DNA from: RGIG3528 sp045629005
GTDB taxonomy: Bacteria; Bacillota; Clostridia; Lachnospirales; Lachnospiraceae
Direction of reading: 5' to 3'
DNA length: 54,772 nt
Assembly: GCA_045629005.1 (NCBI GenBank)
Contig: JAZQQJ010000028.1
Location: 1 to 54,772 of the forward strand
Shown: positions 50,489 through 54,772 of the stretch, one piece after another
Layout of the letters: each line of letters starts with the position of its first letter
How positions within the stretch are numbered: position 1 is the first letter of the stretch
Made by a program: the position numbers and the translations under genes
The notes under the pieces: generated by a model
Databases searched by the model: none
What the model saw: only the letters and a program-made list of their open reading frames with translations
What the model was told of the DNA's origin: nothing

Positions 50489-50564
50489 TATGGAAATTAG
50501 GTTGACATTTCAACTAATTTTTTGGTAAGAATAATAGAAATCAAATGAAAATGAGGTTATATAA

Positions 50565-51923
50565 ATGAGTCACGAAGCAAAAGCAAAATCGACCGATGAG
50601 TTTTTAAACGGTTCAGTCCCTTCTGTTGTTATTAAAAATGCACTTCCTGCGGTAATAGCGATGATAATGGTCATCGTCTATAATCTTGCTGATACAGTGT
50701 TTATAAGCCTGACGAAGGACGATTACCAGATGGCAGCGGTTTCAATGGGAGCACCGGTATTTATGATATTCATGTCTCTCGGAACGCTGTTTGGCGTTGG
50801 CGGCACATCGGTAATTTCCAGAGCCCTCGGAAACAGTGATACTGTAAAAGCAAAGAGAACATGTTCTTTCTGTATGTGGTCCAGTGCGATTATCGGTGTT
50901 GTTCTGACAGTGGCATTATGGCTTTCTACCGACAAGCTTGCCGTTGCACTCGGAGCTACGGATAATTCGTTGGATTATGCATGTACTTACCTTGGAATAA
51001 CAATAGGCTGCGGAGCATTTTCAATGGTTTCAAACTGCCTTTCAAACCTTCTGAGAGCAGAAGGAAAAGCAATGAAATCAATGACCGGTACGCTTATCGG
51101 AAATCTGTTGAATATTGTGCTAGATGCGGTGTTTGTTGTTGCTTTTGATATGGGCGTAACTGGTGTTGCTGTGGCAACTGTAATCGGAAATGTTGTCAGC
51201 TGTCTCTATTATGTGATCTATTACGTGAGAGGACAGTCTTCGCTTAGCATTAAGCCCTCTGATTTCTCGATGAAGGACGGAATACCCGGCGAAGTAATTG
51301 CAATCGGAATTTCAGCCTCTCTCGCAAATCTTCTTGTAAGCGTAACTACAATCATTGTAAACAAGGAGCTTGGCAAGATTGATGAGCTGTATGTGCCCGC
51401 ATATGGCGTATCTTCCAAAATCCTGATGATAGTATCGATGCTTGGAATCGGCTTCAGTGCAGGTGTTCAGCCTATTCTTGGCTTCTGCTACGGTGCGAAA
51501 AAGAAGGATAGATTCTATAAATTCCTTAGATTTTCTGCGCTGTTTACAACAGGTGTATGTCTCCTGATTTCAATCGTATGTTTTATTTTCTCGAAGCCTA
51601 TTGTTGACGGCCTTTTAAATGAAAAGGCAGCAATGGACGCAGGTCTTCATTTTACAAAGATTATGCTTCTGACGGTTTGGCTTACAGGCGCATTTGTTGT
51701 TTTTCAGAATACACTTCAGGCTATCGGTGCCGCAATGCCCGCACTTCTTGCATCACTTCTCAGACAGGCAATTGTGTACATTCCTTTACTCTTTATTATG
51801 AAGAGCTTTCTTGGCAGCGACGGAATCATCTGGGCACAGCCTGTATGCGATGTTGCTTCGCTTGTGCTTATTATTCTGATGCTTTCAATCAGACTTAAGA
51901 AGGTCAAATGGGAAGAAGCATAA
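50565..51923 (+). CDS. MATE-family efflux transporter
   Basis: 452 residues, ATG 50565 after GAGG. Twelve TM helices in two halves, with family phrases PAVIAMIMVIVYNLADTVFI, GTLFGVGGTSVISRALGN, LSNLLRAEGKAMKSM, GFSAGVQPILGFCYGAKKKD and FQNTLQAIGAAMPALLASL. It probably exports drugs or metabolites in exchange for sodium or protons. A TTGACA at 50502 is a possible -35, but the -10 is weak. The gene has its own start after a terminator. Confidence 0.9.
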   Translation: MSHEAKAKSTDEFLNGSVPSVVIKNALPAVIAMIMVIVYNLADTVFISLTKDDYQMAAVSMGAPVFMIFMSLGTLFGVGGTSVISRALGNSDTVKAKRTCSFCMWSSAIIGVVLTVALWLSTDKLAVALGATDNSLDYACTYLGITIGCGAFSMVSNCLSNLLRAEGKAMKSMTGTLIGNLLNIVLDAVFVVAFDMGVTGVAVATVIGNVVSCLYYVIYYVRGQSSLSIKPSDFSMKDGIPGEVIAIGISASLANLLVSVTTIIVNKELGKIDELYVPAYGVSSKILMIVSMLGIGFSAGVQPILGFCYGAKKKDRFYKFLRFSALFTTGVCLLISIVCFIFSKPIVDGLLNEKAAMDAGLHFTKIMLLTVWLTGAFVVFQNTLQAIGAAMPALLASLLRQAIVYIPLLFIMKSFLGSDGIIWAQPVCDVASLVLIILMLSIRLKKVKWEEA

Positions 51924-51996
51924 ATTCATTGGGGAATTGCTTTTTCATCCTGCTCATAGTACAATCAAGCGGATGAAAATCCGAGGGGGAAAGAAA

Positions 51997-52231
51997 ATGA
52001 AAACAGGAAAAATCATAAAATAGGTTATTGCAATACTCTTGTGACTGGCAATGTGCGCATGCGGCAAGTCGGCAGGTTCAGCCGCAGCCACTGTTACAGT
52101 AAAGGACACAGCCATCAATCTTTGAGGTGATTTTCCCGCACAAAGAAGATCCTGTAGATTATTTTTATGTAAATGTCGCTTGCAAAGGCAGAGAAGCCGA
52201 AGAGTGGAATGAAAAGATATATACGCGGTAA
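51997..52231 (+). pseudogene. Decayed lipoprotein gene (several stops and a frameshift)
   Basis: ATG 51997 after GAGGGGGAAAG starts a lipoprotein-like sequence KTGKIIK-stop-VIAILL-stop-LAMCACGKSAGSAAATVTVK, i.e. a signal peptide with TAG at codon 9 and TGA at codon 16 before the lipobox Cys. After TVKDTAIN the frame shifts near 52120 and continues FEVIFPHKEDPVDYFYVNVA, CKGREAEEWNEKIYTR to TAA 52229. The original was a small lipoprotein with one beta-rich domain. The rest of the 415-base gap is its terminator. Confidence 0.75.
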
Positions 52232-52266
52232 TGCAAATGTGAATTAATTAGGCACTTATAAAAAAC

Positions 52267-52296
52267 GACCGGACAGAAAAAGTCCGGTCATTTTTT
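52267..52296. terminator. Terminator between convergent genes
   Basis: GACCGGAC / GTCCGGTC stem with ATTTTTT on the plus side; AAAAAACGACC on the other side makes it usable in both directions. Confidence 0.85.
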
Positions 52297-52338
52297 AATG
52301 TCATTATTTTGAGTGTAAGCAAGAAACGATGATAATCA

Positions 52339-52818
52339 TTACTGACGTAAATCGTCAATCATCTTTTCAAGCCAGGAGATGTGCTCCTGCTGACGCACGA
52401 TTGCAGCGTGCTTGCGCTCATTCTCGGTTTTCATGTATTCGATCTCTTTTCCAAGCTGTGCGCAAGTAGACTTGAGCTCTTCGATGAGATGGTTTTTGTT
52501 TTCTACGACAAGCTTGTAACCTTCGATGGTGTCGTAGTAGTCCTGAACCTGCTGAGCGTCTGCGTTTTCGGGCCTTGGCGTGTCTTCGTGCAGTCCAATA
52601 AGAACAGTTATAATGGGCTGTATTGAGCTGTAACGGAATTCTGTATATTTTCCTGCCATTATTCTGTCAATTGTGCCTACCGGAATGCCGGACTCTTCGG
52701 CTAAACGCTGGTTTGAAAGTCCAAGAAACTGTTTCCTGTTTTTGCACCATTTTATTAAGTCTGAAGGCTTTAAACTCATTACTTGAGGCAGGTATTCTTC
52801 TTCTTTTTGATTTGGCAT
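52339..52818 (-). CDS. HTH protein with C-terminal coiled coil
   Basis: 159 residues on the minus strand, start at 52818 (CCCCC/TT-rich upstream gives GGGGGAAATAATA as ribosome site). Residues ~15-70 form an XRE/Cro-like helix-turn-helix (LIKWCKNRKQFLGLSNQRLA; EESGIPVGTIDRIMAGKYTE). Residues ~85-159 are a predicted coiled coil (KNHLIEELKSTCAQLGKEIE; YMKTENERKHAAIVRQQEHI). This type is common in Lachnospiraceae and probably acts as a dimeric regulator. The target is unknown. Confidence 0.8.
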   Translation of the reverse strand: MPNQKEEEYLPQVMSLKPSDLIKWCKNRKQFLGLSNQRLAEESGIPVGTIDRIMAGKYTEFRYSSIQPIITVLIGLHEDTPRPENADAQQVQDYYDTIEGYKLVVENKNHLIEELKSTCAQLGKEIEYMKTENERKHAAIVRQQEHISWLEKMIDDLRQ

Positions 52819-52861
52819 TATTATTTCCCCCTTTTGGATATATGAATTAATAGCGTTTCAT

Positions 52862-52945
52862 AGGCACTTCATAAACGCCTATTTGCACTTCACATATGCT
52901 TAACATTCGCTTCATATGCACTTCACGGGCACTTCGGAAATGTGT
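52862..52945. repeat. Degenerate GCACTTCA repeats
   Basis: Five to six copies of GCACTTCA / CGCTTCATATG in 80 bases upstream of the minus-strand HTH gene, possibly operator-like. The rest of 52819-53080 shows no gene. Confidence 0.5.
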
Positions 52946-53080
52946 ATTGTACTTACGGCATAAGTTGATATTCTGAACTTGCAGACAAGAGATGCAAGAC
53001 TACCAAAAAATTCGCTGATTATAAATATAACATTGCATTTCCTGCTCTGCAAGAAAAAATTTGAAAGGAGGTTTTGGAAT

Positions 53081-53293
53081 ATGATGTCAAACATGAAACC
53101 TATATGCTGGATTTCAGGTGCTGTATGTATGTTCCTTCTGGGCGGACTTGTTACGGTTATTGTCATGAAACGTTGTGCCAAGAAGCATAAAGAAGAATTC
53201 GATGTATGTGACGAGTTCGATAAGGATAATACCAAGGACTATATAGATATAAAGGACTCCGCAAATAAAGAGGTGAAGCATGGTGGAGAATAA
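53081..53293 (+). CDS. Small single-pass membrane protein, 70 residues
   Basis: ATG 53081 with AAAGGAGG at 53064-53071; the open frame reaches further upstream without a start signal. One TM helix at ~8-30 (ICWISGAVCMFLLGGLVTVI) followed by a basic then acidic cytoplasmic tail (MKRCAKKHKEEFDVCDEFDK). No family is recognised. It overlaps the next tiny reading frame by 14 bases. Confidence 0.6.
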   Translation: MMSNMKPICWISGAVCMFLLGGLVTVIVMKRCAKKHKEEFDVCDEFDKDNTKDYIDIKDSANKEVKHGGE

Positions 53294-53360
53294 ACACAAG
53301 TCAAGGTTCCGGATTTGGGTATTGATTGTTGCGGTGCTCATTCCGATGCTCGTTGGCTGA
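53280..53360 (+). CDS. Possible 26-residue membrane peptide
   Basis: ATG 53280 overlaps the end of the preceding gene and follows AGAGGTG. The peptide is MVENKHKSRFRIW plus a hydrophobic end VLIVAVLIPMLVG, a single helix with a basic head. It ends 23 bases before the QueD-like gene. It may be a coupled small protein or the stump of a lipoprotein; no homologue is known to me. Confidence 0.35.
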   Translation: MVENKHKSRFRIWVLIVAVLIPMLVG

Positions 53361-53383
53361 TTAATAGAGAAAGAGGAAAAAAT

Positions 53384-53950
53384 ATGAGAAGTATTACATC
53401 ATTTCAAATTCAATATGCGCATCGTTTCTACGGTTTCCGTGGAGAGGCGCAGTATTTGCACGGACACACAGGTGTTTTTACGATAGAGGTTGAAGACTCT
53501 GTAAATCCCGGCGTTAATATGGTTTTCCCGTGCAATGAAATCAAAAAGACCGCGTGGGATGTTCTGAAAAACTTTGATCACGCGCTTATCTTACGTGAAG
53601 ATGACCCGCTTCTTCCCGCAATTCTTATGGTATATGAGAATCAGGGCATCCGTAACGGTTCCCCTCAGAACACAATGAAGGGCGAGGCTTTTGAAACATC
53701 ACTTTGCAAGGCATACCCCGAATGCCGTCTTGTTGTCACTAAAGAAACAATGACCACGGAAGGCATGATTAAAATGGCTTACGATTTGCTCAAGGACAAG
53801 CTTAACATAGCAAAGATTACATTTACAAGCGGCGCAAATGCAGCAAGCCAGGAATATGACGTGCATGGAAGTATAGAGCGCTGCCCGGCATGCGGCATTG
53901 CACTTGATGAAAACGGTGTCTGCCCTAAATGCGGCTATCGCAAAAGATAG
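53384..53950 (+). CDS. 6-carboxy-tetrahydropterin synthase (QueD/PTPS)-like protein with C-terminal zinc ribbon
   Basis: 188 residues from ATG 53384 (AGAGGAAA upstream); an earlier in-frame start at 53315 lacks a site. QYAHRFYG and YLHGHTGVFTIEVE give the zinc-binding histidines of the PTPS/QueD fold, and FDHALILREDDPLLP and MTTEGMIKMAYDLL match the family. Residues ~165-188 (CPACGIALDENGVCPKCGYR) add a four-Cys zinc ribbon that normal QueD proteins lack. The usual catalytic Cys of QueD is not visible at its place, so the reaction may differ. No other queuosine genes lie next to it. Confidence 0.75.
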   Translation: MRSITSFQIQYAHRFYGFRGEAQYLHGHTGVFTIEVEDSVNPGVNMVFPCNEIKKTAWDVLKNFDHALILREDDPLLPAILMVYENQGIRNGSPQNTMKGEAFETSLCKAYPECRLVVTKETMTTEGMIKMAYDLLKDKLNIAKITFTSGANAASQEYDVHGSIERCPACGIALDENGVCPKCGYRKR

Positions 53951-53956
53951 AATCCG

Positions 53957-54071
53957 CGTGAATTACACAAAGTAGTTCTCGCGTGGAAGAAACAGATGCG
54001 GATTACACAATGTAGTTCCCGCGTGGAAGAAACAGATGCGGATTACACAATGTAGTTCTCGCATGGAAGAA
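53957..54071. repeat. 40-bp direct repeat, three copies
   Basis: Unit GATTACACAATGTAGTTCTC plus GCGTGGAAGAAACAGATGCG, nearly identical copies. It lies right after the QueD-like gene. Confidence 0.85.
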
Positions 54072-54140
54072 ACATATATATTACAAATTTAATAACGAAA
54101 TCCGATCCTATAGCAATATAATATACCCCCCCAAAAAAAA

Positions 54141-54188
54141 TGCTGCACACAGGTAATCCCCCCTCACATTAAAGGCTTGTGTGCAGCA
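54141..54188 (-). terminator. Inverted repeat, probable minus-strand terminator
   Basis: TGCTGCACACA / TGTGTGCAGCA arms. The A8 run on the left side would be a U run for minus-strand transcription. Confidence 0.5.
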
Positions 54189-54225
54189 GATATAAAGAAA
54201 TCCGGGAATAAAAAAACCGAGGACA

Positions 54226-54432
54226 TAACCATGGGGACATAACCATGGAAACACGCCCCTGGGACACAACCATGGAACATAACCATGGGAACACGCCCCT
54301 GGGACATAACCTTGGAAACACGCCCCTGGGACATAACCATGGGAACACGCCCCTGGGACACAACCATGGAACACAACCATGGAACACAGCCTAGGAAATA
54401 CAACCCAGGAAATACAACATAGGGAACATAAC
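54226..54432. repeat. CCATGG-containing repeat array, 27-bp unit
   Basis: Degenerate copies of GGGACATAACCATGGGAACA with CGCCCCT between them, about seven to eight units. All three minus-strand frames are open through it and give Cys/Gly/Val-rich peptide repeats, which I regard as non-coding. Confidence 0.85.
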
Positions 54433-54539
54433 CTTGACTGCAAACCCCTTGGTAATAAATACACTATTAACTTACCCCCACTGATAAAACCCGGAAGAAC
54501 GTGAAATCAGGCACTTCTTCTGTTTATATAGATTCTGTT

Positions 54540-54574
54540 GGCTGCTTCAAAATGTGCGTGAAGCAGCCTTCTTT
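54540..54574 (+). terminator. Terminator-like hairpin
   Basis: GGCTGCTTCA / TGAAGCAGCC stem followed by TTCTTTA. Confidence 0.7.
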
Positions 54575-54585
54575 ATGCTCTGCCT

Positions 54586-54772
54586 TACGGATAAAAGCAA
54601 GAGAGAAGCTAATTTATCCGTAGAGGTAGTGGCAGGCCTTTACGGATAAAAGCAAGAGAGAAGCTAATTTATCCGTAGTGGTAGTGGCAGGCCTTACGGA
54701 TAAAAGCAAGAGAGAAGCTAATTTATCCGTAGTGGTAGTGGCAGGCCTTACGGATAAAAGCAAGAGAGAAGC
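54586..54772. repeat. Palindromic repeat array, family TACGGATAAA/TTTATCCGTA, four units, 54-bp period (cut by window end)
   Basis: Units start at 54586, 54641, 54695 and 54749, inner segment AGCAAGAGAGAAGC differing from the 44620 array while the arms are the same. With the other repeats it fills the last 820 bases of the window; no gene is seen there. Confidence 0.9.

Noticed and set aside
54108..54464. Cys-rich minus-strand reading frames at the right end
   Set aside because: All three frames are open because of the 27-bp repeat; low complexity and no start signals.

Overview
The window looks like chromosome of a low-to-mid GC anaerobic Firmicute, most likely a Lachnospiraceae member (Butyrivibrio/Roseburia/Eubacterium-like). 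The reasons are strong AGGAGG-type ribosome sites, dense same-strand gene order, DUF5688 and DUF4430 proteins, HisKA_7TM-type kinases, a clostridial-type DAHP synthase and an ECF vitamin-uptake gene. This is inference from protein style; no rRNA or tRNA gene is present to confirm it.

Layout. 1-4000: tail of a surface protein with a Thr/Pro/Gly stalk, a pyrophosphatase-like gene, a flavoprotein and a 712-residue methyltransferase. 4195-4632: first 51-bp palindromic repeat array. 4686-10054: a probable NrtR regulon (SPFH protein, NAD-kinase-like protein, NrtR-type Nudix regulator, double esterase) with matching palindromic operators on both promoters. 10284-13403: small membrane protein, two GNAT acetyltransferases and an MFS transporter. 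13874-18952: signalling cluster (Cache-GGDEF cyclase, 7TM pseudokinase, 7TM hybrid kinase, broken lipoprotein). 19031-19786: second 51-bp array. 20022-24698: aromatic biosynthesis (DAHP synthase, prephenate dehydrogenase, aroB) followed by pyk behind a terminator-containing leader. 24799-28240: response regulator, ABC transporter and sensor kinase, a peptide-resistance-type module. 28481-32288: AraC/GyrI regulator, phosphatase, an unknown gene and a DUF1963 gene with a stop at codon 3.

32403-43960 is an accessory, defence-like island: PLD/DEAD/DUF3427 helicase with a Nudix enzyme, BRCT remnant, YgjP-type metalloprotein, two HNH nucleases, methyltransferase, GNAT, DUF2075 helicase with a MazG-type enzyme, and a SocA/MqsA-type toxin-antitoxin pair. 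44082-47487: ArsC-like protein, repeat arrays, an unknown gene, a DUF5688 gene and an orphan HigA with a decayed HigB. 47774-50364: two DUF4430 (transcobalamin-like) proteins, a nonsense-split SGNH hydrolase, and a cobalamin riboswitch ahead of the DUF4430 lipoprotein and ECF S-component. 50565-54772: MATE transporter, dead lipoprotein, HTH protein, small membrane proteins, QueD-like enzyme and several repeat arrays.

The most unusual signals are: (1) four sequence-distinct palindromic repeat families that share a 35-40 nt hairpin element and a 51-54 bp period, scattered over seven loci; (2) the NrtR/NADK-like/SPFH/esterase unit; (3) two helicase plus nucleotide-pyrophosphatase pairs in one island; (4) an unusual number (at least seven) of genes split by single stops or frameshifts.
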